A stretch of 34,213 nucleotides of DNA, taken from positions 1-34,213 of IMG/VR virus record IMGVR_UViG_3300010883_000187. One strand, 5' to 3'. A program made the position numbers and the translations under genes. Within the stretch, counting starts at the first letter, position 1. Every line of letters starts with the position of its first letter. The notes under the pieces were generated by a model that saw nothing but the letters and a program-made list of their open reading frames with translations, was not told where the DNA came from and ran no database searches. The stretch comes from a virus. Positions 23,001-30,421 of this stretch are shown here, piece after piece.

Positions 23001-24282
23001 AAATGAACAACAACTTAAATTAGTAGAAAGACTTGCAGAAAGACAAGGTTTTACTGCAAGTGAACTGATAGTTGATGCTGATTTAAGAGAAACTTATGGT
23101 ATAGAGTTTGCTTCAGATGATGTACAAAATTTAGAAGACATTTCTGAAAAATTATTAAAGTCATACACTCTTGAGCAACTAGGTCCTGATGTTGTTGGTT
23201 TAATACAAGAAGTAACACAAAACTCTGACTTAGAAATTATAAATGGTAGATATAATGTTTATCAATTAATACCGCATTTATATGCTGCACAAAAAGCTGG
23301 AAAATTAAATCCTGCATATGTGTATTCTTCTCAAGACCCTGCTGATCAACAATTTAATAAAGGTATGGCATTGTTGTCAGGTTTAACTAAAGCCAAAATG
23401 GTTTTTAATGAAGAGTCTGATGGTCCTGATCAATTAAAATTTTTAGAAAGATTTGAAAGAAAAATGTTTGCACTTAAAGAAGAGTGGGAAAGCACCGATG
23501 GTCAGATAGCTAACAATGATGATTTGCAAGATATCGTAGATGATGTTTTTGAAACATTTACAATATTTAACCACATTATGGGAGACATTTATTCCTTTGA
23601 CGGATCAAACGTATTAAGCGGAGAACAATGGTGGAATTTTTATGTTAAGCCAAATTTTAAAGCTTTGTCTTTAGAATGGAAGCAACCTGTACCATCTGAG
23701 GGTACTGTGAACAACGCTACCTTTAATGTCACTTTAAGTGATGAAGACCAAATAGCTGAGTTTCAAACAATTACTTCTAAGAAACCATTTAGAGCTATAA
23801 AGATTAAAGCAACCGACAGCAACGTTCCTGACGGTGACACAATAAATACAATGTACTCAAATATGGATGTAGATGCAGTTCGTGTTATAGGAATTCAGGC
23901 TTATGAAATGGACCTAGACCCAACAGAATATCCAGAAGAAAGTGAAATAGCTATTACTCAAAAAGCATTCTTACAACAACTTGTCGATACCTATCAAGGT
24001 AGATTGTATTATGTTACTGACCCTAGGTTCGGTAACGATAATAGAAAAGATCTGTATGGTAGGGTGTTAGGTTGGTTATATATAGAAAATGGATTAGATG
24101 GAGATTTAGCAGATGGCACAGGAGAATATGTATTTTTCTCAGACCACTTTAGTCCAGCTGATAATTACTATAATATAAATAGTGATAAGCCTTCTATATC
24201 TGGCGATTACTCAACAGACAATGACAACATTAAGTGGGATTTAAGAGAATTTACTGATATGATAGAGGTTGAAAATGATTGA
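17068..24282 (+). CDS. Giant virion protein with C-terminal staphylococcal-nuclease domain
   Basis: A 2404-aa protein, the largest gene in the window. The N-terminus repeats SEKPLE twice. The bulk is helical with Lys/Glu-rich stretches; hydrophobic Gly-rich segments lie in the first third (GSMIDIGTSFAFDPTIW) and around 1640-1740 (FVINPIGGVIPMALIG). Residues about 2250-2350 are a staphylococcal-nuclease fold: PDGDT (2254-2258, metal Asp), VRVIGIQAYE (R2272, E2280) and DLYGRVLGWLY (R2332). The second metal Asp is replaced by Gln2277. With the transglycosylase gene downstream, it is probably an ejected internal protein that reaches the cytoplasm; some polyvalent or tape-measure-like role is possible. 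The gene overlaps both neighbours by 8 nt. Confidence 0.75.
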   Translation: MSEKPLESEKPLEDKLKEDYKYSWEDQEYDGALSYHLPSKKDLTNYYPPSTGNVQDMEKAILHTQGEVPTNWVMSLTPEEIQELNDLSPEMIEHLPRVFDYYENNKNSTKDIEDTAKRKTDWKALSSRFGAALSAGTPGMAGTSPITKPYDFEKGYEESLDEVTQQKLGEALSMFETQDKSNELVVNEKIPNNVQEGAMGKLWNRIKENATSQYKSGIYLGNATFFPERMNDTEVPEEMSLMSPLTISIQIGKFLSYVGTAFVGQNDTNKKNSGFEENQISDIEKQRDQSINNFKAVQGDVTWESLSKNDPIFAQEILNLPFVQGDNAKAKAIVTVMVEANNPELMDANNEFVEAIHQAFAETIKKVASGEDSVGDLVVNGLGAYSKYFVGSMSTGAFLLSTEEGQKMAAEFGNKKGRKEYYNLIKKMDYKPSEAIGMNGTFSGSMIDIGTSFAFDPTIWLLTPATGIRAGAVKQFAHVKYIKGFMNKGIGKAFADDLYKILKEGTYLQKRELLRNFSDANQGRLKNIVKDDLARGTSEITSERFYKVYTDTLLQGDNPYIFHKTYWNKFKAQRNVRLMENALNGDKKSLKAFGKLLTTKNISTKVNLAGPNARRNIMEAIESMVHGTKLPEGEIQKLMQTLDDSLEELFQATLNNGTNFNGSALAALRLKIINQSDLINFFEMGALGKNPRNIVKNLGDDSTVTGQSINKNLDEKNLVNDVPKPKLDFDTVGKLLTNAKKKLKTLKAEGAAEDIILSQQAWVNKLQKTKSSGIVRPRKGQKQGEVKDYDQFDVEQLFNDESFMGNATGRAQMQRLLDEASELSGIAKGSKESVEGAKMYTKFLDDFDARMQEIAEGAGKGVKFKNVELLVKREHRKLLNKLDKQMRDYHKLLNTSIRSEQQKVMQKALDTLVYKLGWDKLDNLQGGWFTLEKIGDNLYDQAKKIKFKGQKLENNAEGRRIAQEEAKGSDVYFIENPIKITKNKAGELIDIDINWVTLKIMMQYKDEVGAASSVLRGQAKFFDKGQGKKFMLNEAEDAFLASGRKYDSRLIHELKKNEKFKGRNTEEIEELVAQFIGDVRNTRRATNQVVEGELPISPMEFFVINQAKEGGKKNVTNIMRRLNAEGWYQKVANFNKAWTMDKVAKASTAFVAAFDEIFFYKSIYGWKGTRKDYIFNRGVRKNLREIRKLGGIDAAMNNPKLRKEINEWIHEALTTQQQLPIEVAQRYKIGFDKDSPIELLKNTDAGFFQYATQHIDSLLNDYGFQEYALAIDKIKKLKVGKDLTKAQLDDLIKKGTDKDWVKWFGTSDADYLKGLKMFGYKQGDGMATHVGIKQPAVPYQHYLVNSEEGWKYYESMKSWYTLGVPADKVDSVWNAFLKAAKERKLGTNLKALPDKSVIGYLKIPGTKKPNGFLSNRGLAKITGRESSVMEQMFGNPAWNRANLIANKAHATRKEQLIALFESQGKKIINSREIGKDLSIQAQAVNPRYQSDIWGMSYFDENLFKAGYVTDDYIEALAADFATNEIDDMMLKFHLATPLGKDFRLLAPFGGPWADFMGRYLKDLTRRSQTRGNWTAFTDEKTASNFIKSSINDTLNFVPNLRRHGYVSRIANAELQGSVKNPLHNVGQGYGEENIYIDFSPLTFLPNGDNAMFVINPIGGVIPMALIGTMMNVLDDEKYSELQDTIEDLFPSQTFFPPSEQWRHNIGSTALDFVFGGGVIDSALRVVPFVASALGMQETPQSINDVPTSLKYGRTENNRLYDKTNVIINAETNWDNIGAFIDYVNTIAKDTRNHAGLAIASGATIRLGVPLNVGFSTRYVDVADNWISFGKAAGVFEDVVKPASLEEYRANPYNEDNKIQVLNNIRSWWFNLGDTTEGRAKQLLLQKQHPEVISLTIPGYIVTEIGERLLVNKEGKLYQQGEIFRTGTQDNSNQYKDYLAEGLISVRLPDEKIKHIIHENAGFNVNAVNVIYDRLAEIANEQQLKLVERLAERQGFTASELIVDADLRETYGIEFASDDVQNLEDISEKLLKSYTLEQLGPDVVGLIQEVTQNSDLEIINGRYNVYQLIPHLYAAQKAGKLNPAYVYSSQDPADQQFNKGMALLSGLTKAKMVFNEESDGPDQLKFLERFERKMFALKEEWESTDGQIANNDDLQDIVDDVFETFTIFNHIMGDIYSFDGSNVLSGEQWWNFYVKPNFKALSLEWKQPVPSEGTVNNATFNVTLSDEDQIAEFQTITSKKPFRAIKIKATDSNVPDGDTINTMYSNMDVDAVRVIGIQAYEMDLDPTEYPEESEIAITQKAFLQQLVDTYQGRLYYVTDPRFGNDNRKDLYGRVLGWLYIENGLDGDLADGTGEYVFFSDHFSPADNYYNINSDKPSISGDYSTDNDNIKWDLREFTDMIEVEND

Positions 24283-25948
24283 CATGACTACAGACCCATA
24301 TGAAGGGTATCCAAAAACAATAATAGATGCTGATACTATTGTTGGTTACGCTTACAAATATTTAGATAAATATTTAAGAACTAAAGTAATAGGGGAAGAT
24401 TTCTTGCCTGTTTTGTTTGCTGTGTTAGAGGTTGAATCTGAAGGATTTAATAAATATATTAGAGCTAAAATAGATCATGAATCCTCTTATGGTTTATTTC
24501 AGATTAATTGGGGAGCGCACCACGATACAATATACGAAGATTATCCACAATTTAGAGAAGCAGGAATATCTAATACTGATGTAAAAAACATGAGTATAGA
24601 TGAACACGCAAAATTTATAGATATTATTGCAGATCTAGATTTTCAATTTCAATACGCAAAAGATTTAATGGACAGGAAATCTGGTAGAAATAGGAATATA
24701 TTTGAAGATTGGTCTGCTTATACAGATTATCCTATTAGAGAAAATGGAACAGGTCCATATAAGACAAAAATGCCAAGCTATATACGTTCAAGCAACATAT
24801 ATCTTGAAAAAGATGACAGAGAATTATTTGGGTTTGCAAAACAAAATGACGCAGGTTTTAAGAAGACTCCTGGTCTTTCTCGTGATTTAAGTACATATGA
24901 ACCAGCTAACTCAAATATGTTTACAGGAGAGCCAACTGTACCAGAGGAACAATGGAAACAAATTAAACAATATTATGGTAAAGATTATTATGATTATGAA
25001 AATGATAAATGGATTCCAGGTGCTGAAAAGACTACAGGTTTTAAAGAATGGTCTTTTATTATGGAATCAGGCATAGTCGGAGATCCTGATACAACTTATA
25101 GTGATTTTTTAGAAAATACTGCTGGTGATATAAGGGGGTTAGTAGAAGAAACATTTGGTAAAGTTACTGCACAAACAGGTTTTGATAATCCATTTAGAAT
25201 ATCTGCATTAAGTGGACCTCCAACTGTTGCTGATACTATTAAAATTGCAGTTATGGAAAGATATGCAGCCTCTGCTTTTGATCAAGGTTTTTCTAAATCA
25301 GTTTCTGAAGCACTAGCTATAACCCATTTAGCAAACGGGTACACTATTGATTTAATGGATAGAGCCGTAACAAAAGGATTAGATAGCGCACTTGGTTTAC
25401 CTGAAATGGTAGATCTAGTTTCTCAATCTGTAGCTTCTTACACACTTAACAACGAAAATGTATCTTGGATTTATAGATTACCAGAATTTAAAGATGCAAG
25501 AATACCAGAACAAAATGCAATATATAAGAGAATAAATGACAAAGTTAGTTCTGTGCTTTTAATTAATGACCCTGGTTTAACAGACCAAATAAAGAGTTCG
25601 TATACAGATTACAAAATTATGAATCCAAATACGCAAGTTTCTATAGAAGATTTTTCTATGCCTTTTATAAAAGATACAAGAAGGTATAACAGAATATATC
25701 AACAGAAACCACCACAATTTAGTGAAGAACAATACATAGGACAATATAGTAACGCCGTTGGTGGAGCCATGGGTCTAGGAGACCCTGGTTTCAACAATGC
25801 AGTTACCAGTTCCGCATCTGTGGGAGCAACAACTGAAGAAACACAAACTGCTGCTACTTTTGGAAGTCCTGGTGTAGGATTAGGAGATACATTCAGAGAC
25901 AAGGTATCGGCTTTAGGAGAACGAATAGGAGGAATGTTTAACAAATGA
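24275..25948 (+). CDS. Virion-associated lytic transglycosylase
   Basis: A 557-aa protein. Residues 45-140 form a lysozyme/SLT-like domain: LEVESEG (51-57, Glu54 the probable catalytic acid) and SSYGLFQINWG (70-80), the classic G-L-x-Q-I block. The remaining 400 residues are not recognised; they end in a Gly/Thr-rich tail. Located among internal virion proteins rather than with holins, it probably opens a local hole in peptidoglycan during DNA entry. The ATG follows GATAGAGGTTGAAA; a TTG two codons upstream is less likely. Its stop overlaps the next ATG. Confidence 0.8.
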   Translation: MIDMTTDPYEGYPKTIIDADTIVGYAYKYLDKYLRTKVIGEDFLPVLFAVLEVESEGFNKYIRAKIDHESSYGLFQINWGAHHDTIYEDYPQFREAGISNTDVKNMSIDEHAKFIDIIADLDFQFQYAKDLMDRKSGRNRNIFEDWSAYTDYPIRENGTGPYKTKMPSYIRSSNIYLEKDDRELFGFAKQNDAGFKKTPGLSRDLSTYEPANSNMFTGEPTVPEEQWKQIKQYYGKDYYDYENDKWIPGAEKTTGFKEWSFIMESGIVGDPDTTYSDFLENTAGDIRGLVEETFGKVTAQTGFDNPFRISALSGPPTVADTIKIAVMERYAASAFDQGFSKSVSEALAITHLANGYTIDLMDRAVTKGLDSALGLPEMVDLVSQSVASYTLNNENVSWIYRLPEFKDARIPEQNAIYKRINDKVSSVLLINDPGLTDQIKSSYTDYKIMNPNTQVSIEDFSMPFIKDTRRYNRIYQQKPPQFSEEQYIGQYSNAVGGAMGLGDPGFNNAVTSSASVGATTEETQTAATFGSPGVGLGDTFRDKVSALGERIGGMFNK

Positions 25949-27756
25949 GGAGACAAATATCATTTGACTTTGCACCAGGTAGAAGTGCTGCTTCAGTTAT
26001 AAAAGAAATTCGAGAAAAAGCAATTAAAGAAGTTATTAAAGCAGAGATTGAATCTGCGCCTAAGGGAACTACTGTAGAAGAAGTTGTCAAGAAAATTCAA
26101 ATAAATGATGATTCTGCAACAATTACTCCACCTGTAGGAAATTTTGCTTCTAATCCTGTTATTTCTTCTGATGTAGGAAACTCAACTCCTGATGAAGTAG
26201 ACCAAGTTTACAATGCAGTAGCAGATAATGATGATCCTCCTAATAGTAGGTTTCCGCAAAGACCTGAACCTGATGAAAAACCAAAATACGTTGATGATAG
26301 ACCTAGTGAAGCTCAATTTGAAGCAGACGGAGGAGATCCTAATGCTTCTGTACAAGTTTCTACTGGATTAGAATTTGATTTTGCTCCAGGAGTTCCTGCA
26401 GAAGATGTTATTAAAGAATCTCAAGAAGCTGTTGCTGAAGGAAGAGAGTCTATATACAACCAACCTAGTGGTGGGTCAGATGATTTTACAGATTATTTGG
26501 GAGAAGGAATTCCAGGAGGAGAAATACCTACACCAAATGATGTGTACAATAATAATAAAACAACACCTAAAACACCACCTGTAGTAACTCCATTAGTGCC
26601 TACTGTTGCTTTAACTAATTATGCTAAAGGCGGGACTTGGTACGCAGTTACAGGATATCCTGGTTTACCAGTTGCTTACTTTCTTGAATATACTTTGCCT
26701 GGTGGAAATAAAATTTATTATTATGCAGATAGGTCAGATTTAAATTCTTTAGAAGGAATAGGTGCAGGTAAAGAGCCACCTATCGCAGCAACTGTTTCTT
26801 ATAGTGAGTTTAAACAAGGAAGAATATCTGGAGGCAGTATTGCCGATGTTGTGGGAACAAATGAAAATTATGCAACTAGAGTAGAAAGAACATTAATGGC
26901 TCCTACTGGAGATTTACTTTTACCAGAATGGGCAAACAATGATCCAGAAATAAAAGATTTGTTTTATATTGCAGTTGCTGAACAATGGACTGACACTAAG
27001 TTTTTAAGAGAAATATCTAAAAAGAATTCTTTTAAAGAAAGATACCCTGCTTTTCAAGAGATGGTTTCTTTAACAGGTGGAGATCACCAACAAGCTTTAG
27101 TCAACTATCAAGGATATGAAACAAGAGTCAGAGAACTTAATAATAGGTATGGAGAAGAAGCAGACCCAATTTCGTTAGCAGCTGAGGCTATTAAAAAAGG
27201 TTTTACTTTAGATGATTTAAGTCAGACTTATGATATTTTTGAAAGAGCAGAAAAAAATGCAGGTGCTTTATTAGCGTTTCAAAGTGTTGTAAAAGCTGAA
27301 GGATTAGATTTTGATGTAACAAGTACACAAGGTATTGTAGAATTTTTTAAGGGTACTGCTCCTACACAGATATACGACTTATATGAAGCAAGCTCTATTA
27401 CTGAACAAGCTTCTAAGTTGAATTTGGATAACCTCTCTGTGGAAGAAGCTTTAAAGATAGCTAAAAATACACCAGGTCAATTAACTAATCAGCAAGTATC
27501 TAGTGCTTTACAGTCAGCAGCTCAATCACTTCTTAAATTTAGAGAATACATTGATTTAGGAAGTTATGGATTAGATGCTGATCAAGTTATAAATTTATCT
27601 TTAGGATATAAAGAGCCAGGTGGAATGACTGAAACTGAAATGGCAACCGCTATGTCTAGATTAATGCAACAAGATGAGAACTTGAAAAATCTTTCTAATA
27701 ACTTTCTACAAAATAATAATTTTGAACAAGGTAGACAAATTAGATCTATTGGTTAA
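25945..27756 (+). CDS. Likely internal virion protein with duplicated FDFAPG motif
   Basis: A 603-aa protein. The N-terminal stretch ISFDFAPGRSAASVIKE (5-21) returns near residue 140 as LEFDFAPGVPAEDVIKE, so a short segment has been duplicated. A Pro/Asp-rich disordered region lies between and after the two copies, then a compact, strand-rich part (GGTWYAVTGYPGLP) and a helical C-terminal half. No family is recognised. It overlaps the transglycosylase gene by 4 nt and ends the group of three large proteins between portal and scaffold, which suggests a third ejection protein. Confidence 0.65.
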   Translation: MRRQISFDFAPGRSAASVIKEIREKAIKEVIKAEIESAPKGTTVEEVVKKIQINDDSATITPPVGNFASNPVISSDVGNSTPDEVDQVYNAVADNDDPPNSRFPQRPEPDEKPKYVDDRPSEAQFEADGGDPNASVQVSTGLEFDFAPGVPAEDVIKESQEAVAEGRESIYNQPSGGSDDFTDYLGEGIPGGEIPTPNDVYNNNKTTPKTPPVVTPLVPTVALTNYAKGGTWYAVTGYPGLPVAYFLEYTLPGGNKIYYYADRSDLNSLEGIGAGKEPPIAATVSYSEFKQGRISGGSIADVVGTNENYATRVERTLMAPTGDLLLPEWANNDPEIKDLFYIAVAEQWTDTKFLREISKKNSFKERYPAFQEMVSLTGGDHQQALVNYQGYETRVRELNNRYGEEADPISLAAEAIKKGFTLDDLSQTYDIFERAEKNAGALLAFQSVVKAEGLDFDVTSTQGIVEFFKGTAPTQIYDLYEASSITEQASKLNLDNLSVEEALKIAKNTPGQLTNQQVSSALQSAAQSLLKFREYIDLGSYGLDADQVINLSLGYKEPGGMTETEMATAMSRLMQQDENLKNLSNNFLQNNNFEQGRQIRSIG

Positions 27757-27766
27757 AATTGGTAAT

Positions 27767-27793
27767 AACAAGAGATTACTCAAACCTCTTGTT
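27767..27793 (+). other. Hairpin in the leader of the capsid operon
   Basis: AACAAGAG and CTCTTGTT form an 8-bp stem with an 11-nt loop; TCAAAC/GTTTGA within it offers an alternative pairing. There is no clear T-run. It lies in the 119-bp gap before the scaffold gene, which also has TATAAG (27844) and CATAAT (27860) as possible -10 boxes. Raising the yield of capsid message is the likely purpose. Confidence 0.4.
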
Positions 27794-27875
27794 TGAAATA
27801 ACTGGTTTTGAGTTAAGTAAGTAAAAGAATACCACTCGATCCCTATAAGAGTGTGTAGACATAATAGGAGTAATA

Positions 27876-28373
27876 ATGTCAGAACAACAAGAAAGAACTG
27901 GTTTGTCAAACGAAGAATCTATCCCAAATTTACGCGAAGCTTTAGACAAAGCTACTGGCGATAAAAAAACGCTGCAAAATCAATTTAACGAAGTATCTAG
28001 TGAACTCAAAGGGATGAAAGCAAAAGAAGCTTTCAGAGCTGGTGGTTTCCAAGATTCTCACGCTGAATTGTTTTTAAAAGCAAATCCTGAAACAGAAATC
28101 AATAATGATACGGTTACGGAATTTGTTACTGCGTACAATTTAACGCCTCAAAGTGTACCTGCGGAGCAATCTGCTGGTTTAACAGATATAGGAAAAGTTG
28201 CTGATAACACAAGTCCTGCCATCGTTGGAACTGCTGAAGCAGGAAAAATGACTAAGGAACAATATAAAAAGTTACAAGTCTCTGATCCAACTCTTGCACA
28301 CGAAGCTTTAATAAAAGGAAACGTTCAGATGAGAGAAGACAATTACGTTGCTAACCAGGCTTTTGATAAGTAA
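27876..28373 (+). CDS. Capsid scaffolding protein
   Basis: A 165-aa, acidic, helical protein just before the major capsid gene. Residues 18-52 form a predicted coiled coil (REALDKATGDKKTLQNQFNE), and the C-terminus is a helix-loop region (KMTKEQYKKLQVSDPT). This arrangement, size and position are typical for phage scaffolding proteins that shape the procapsid and leave before DNA packaging. No protease motif is seen. The ATG follows TAGGAGTAATA. Confidence 0.75.
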   Translation: MSEQQERTGLSNEESIPNLREALDKATGDKKTLQNQFNEVSSELKGMKAKEAFRAGGFQDSHAELFLKANPETEINNDTVTEFVTAYNLTPQSVPAEQSAGLTDIGKVADNTSPAIVGTAEAGKMTKEQYKKLQVSDPTLAHEALIKGNVQMREDNYVANQAFDK

Positions 28374-28399
28374 CTAATAAAAGAAGGGAAGTGACTTAA

Positions 28400-29278
28400 A
28401 TGGTCGACTTTACAAGTAACGATACGAATACCACTACGTATAATGATACAGTTTACGCTGCAATCATTAACGATGATATTCTCGATGCTTTACAAGCAGC
28501 CGTTGTGACTCCTCCACTTTTAGCTATGTTCGATTTATCAGGACAACCATCTAAAGCAGTAGACATTCCGATAGCTGATTCTGAATCAGCTGCCGCAGTT
28601 GCAGAAGGTGCAGAGCTTGCAAATACAGCTCTCTCAACTTCTAAAGCTACTCTTACTGCTTCTGAAGTTGGAATCATGGCAACAATCACAGACGTATTAG
28701 ACGTATCTTCTATTGCGGCTACTCGTGGTGCTCAAATGAGACAAATGGGTAACGCAGTAGCACAAAAGATAGACGTTGATATCTGTGCATTGTTAGCTGG
28801 ATTTGGTACCGCAGTAGGTACTTCTGGTGCAGGCTTATCTCTTGCTAACTTATTCTCAGCAATTTACACTCTAGAAGCAGCTAATGCTCCTGGACCGTAT
28901 GTGGGTGTTTTACATCCAGTTCAAATTGCTGACTTAAGAATTGCCGTAGAAGACTCCTCTTCAGGAATCTTCACAGGTGGTGGCGTGAGATCAGGTGCTG
29001 GCGAATTAGGAACAGTTAAAGATACCGGATATTTCGGTGACTTTATGGGAATTGATTTTTATCAATCCACCAACGTTCCTACCGCTAACTCTGCCGCTGA
29101 CCGTGCTGGTGGTGTATTTTCTAAAGATTATGCACTCGGTATGGTACAAAAATGGCCTTCTAAAACAGAAATCATGCGTTGGGCTCCAATTCGTGGTTTC
29201 GTTGTAGTAGTGTCATCTATGTATGGCGTTGGAGAAATCGTTGACACGGCTGGTGTGGAAATTACAACAGACGCTTAA
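28400..29278 (+). CDS. Major capsid protein (HK97-like fold)
   Basis: A 292-aa protein with features of the short HK97-type capsid group: an N-terminal arm, VTPPLLAMFDLSG, the strand block AVDIPIADSESAAAVAEGAEL, then ITDVLDVSS and a long helix leading to QKIDVDICALLAGFGTAVG, and P-domain strands ending with a conserved MRWAPIRGFVVVVSSMYGVG. Codon use here is slightly more GC-rich than in neighbours, as expected for a highly expressed gene. It follows the scaffold gene and is preceded by AAGGGAAG. No N-terminal protease region is attached. Confidence 0.85.
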   Translation: MVDFTSNDTNTTTYNDTVYAAIINDDILDALQAAVVTPPLLAMFDLSGQPSKAVDIPIADSESAAAVAEGAELANTALSTSKATLTASEVGIMATITDVLDVSSIAATRGAQMRQMGNAVAQKIDVDICALLAGFGTAVGTSGAGLSLANLFSAIYTLEAANAPGPYVGVLHPVQIADLRIAVEDSSSGIFTGGGVRSGAGELGTVKDTGYFGDFMGIDFYQSTNVPTANSAADRAGGVFSKDYALGMVQKWPSKTEIMRWAPIRGFVVVVSSMYGVGEIVDTAGVEITTDA

Positions 29279-29312
29279 GCGTTTAAAGTCTGGGTAGGCA
29301 GAAAATTTTATT

Positions 29313-29340
29313 GTCGTGTGTCCCTACCAACACACACGAC
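29313..29340 (+). terminator. Stem-loop after the capsid gene
   Basis: GTCGTGTGT and ACACACGAC form a 9-bp perfect stem with a 10-nt loop, followed by TAAGGAG rather than a T-run. GGTAGG (29293-29298) can pair with CCTACC in the loop as an alternative. It may be a weak terminator or a 3'-stabilising stem that sets the capsid message level. Confidence 0.5.
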
Positions 29341-29352
29341 TAAGGAGAATTT

Positions 29353-29868
29353 ATGGCTGAAAAGAAAACAAGAGCTAAAGATGACAAAGGTCAATTTATA
29401 GCTGATGATCCAAGCACGCCTGATGTTAATGAAGCTTATGTCCAGAAAGATAAAGATTCTGGATATGTGAAAACTAAAAAGTTTGAAGGAATAACTTTAA
29501 AGTTTACTGCTCAAGGCAAATATCCTGATGGAAGAAAAGTTCCATTTAAGAATATGAAAAACATGAAAGCTTTACAAGTAGATCCTGATGGAATGATTAC
29601 AGGAAATGTAGTTCAATTACCTTGGGAAGCTACTGTTAACAACGGTGTTGCCGGAGATCCTAATGACCAAATAGGTCTAAAGAAGTACGAAAGAAAAGGT
29701 TTTATTTTGTGTCAAGACTCAGATGGTACACCTTTGTTTTCTACTCTTTGGGATGATTGGTCTGAATATGATGCAGAATACGAATCTAAAAAAAGAAAAG
29801 CATTTCAAGGCGAAGCAGGCAAGTTTGGTGCAAACGCAACAACAAGTAGGACTATGTCTGGTGTCTAA
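29353..29868 (+). CDS. Head-associated protein after the capsid gene
   Basis: A 171-aa protein with a charged N-terminus (AEKKTRAKDDKGQF), a beta-rich middle (FEGITLKFTAQGKYPDGRKVPF) and a basic end. No family is recognised. Position after the major capsid gene suggests a head decoration or completion protein. The ATG follows AAGGAGAATTT. Confidence 0.6.
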   Translation: MAEKKTRAKDDKGQFIADDPSTPDVNEAYVQKDKDSGYVKTKKFEGITLKFTAQGKYPDGRKVPFKNMKNMKALQVDPDGMITGNVVQLPWEATVNNGVAGDPNDQIGLKKYERKGFILCQDSDGTPLFSTLWDDWSEYDAEYESKKRKAFQGEAGKFGANATTSRTMSGV

Positions 29869-30421
29869 AGAGAAAAAAAAATCTACATTAAAGGACGCTT
29901 CCAAATTAATGGAAGATTCTTTTGGTTTAGACAAACATCTTAAACCTAGGGCTTCTCAGTTAGGTGATGAAGACCTAGGTGATGGGATGTTTCAAAAAAA
30001 AGTTAGAGTTCATCGAGATGCTGCTGGAGAAGTTTCTCAATTAATTGATGCTGATTCACCTTTAACTAGAGAAGAAGAAATGGCACAAATGAAAGTATAT
30101 TCTAAAGTTGCAGAGCAACCTCCTGTAATAAAAAAAGCTCCTAGAACAGATAAAGGAAAAGTAATTCATATACTTGCAACTCGACTCTTTCAAGACTATG
30201 TTAGGAATGCGAGCAATATGACTAGACCAAATCCACTAAGAGATGGTATACCAGGTTGTGCATGCCCTGTTAAAAGTGAAATTGGATGTGTGGATTTTTG
30301 TGGTAAAGGAAAGCTCGGTCCGAGAATATGGACGGCATCAGCACAAGAGGTATACGATTGGATAGTAGAGATGGTAAAAAGAAGAGCTAATATAGTAGAC
30401 TCTAGTAAGAGGAGTAAGTAA
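29861..30421 (+). CDS. Unknown structural-block protein with Cys cluster
   Basis: A 186-aa protein. I chose the GTG at 29861 because it gives the 8-nt overlap common here and AGGA lies upstream; an ATG 15 codons later is possible. The N-terminal half is charged and probably disordered. The C-terminal half has PGCACPVKSEIGCVDFCGKG, a four-Cys cluster that could hold a metal, followed by a helical end (AQEVYDWIVEMVKRRANI). No family is recognised. It lies between head and adaptor genes. Confidence 0.6.
   Translation: MSKEKKKSTLKDASKLMEDSFGLDKHLKPRASQLGDEDLGDGMFQKKVRVHRDAAGEVSQLIDADSPLTREEEMAQMKVYSKVAEQPPVIKKAPRTDKGKVIHILATRLFQDYVRNASNMTRPNPLRDGIPGCACPVKSEIGCVDFCGKGKLGPRIWTASAQEVYDWIVEMVKRRANIVDSSKRSK

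Noticed and set aside
29723-29860. N-terminal extension of the 186-aa protein
   Set aside because: It would overlap the preceding gene by nearly 150 nt and has no ribosome site; the GTG at 29861 fits the local overlap pattern.
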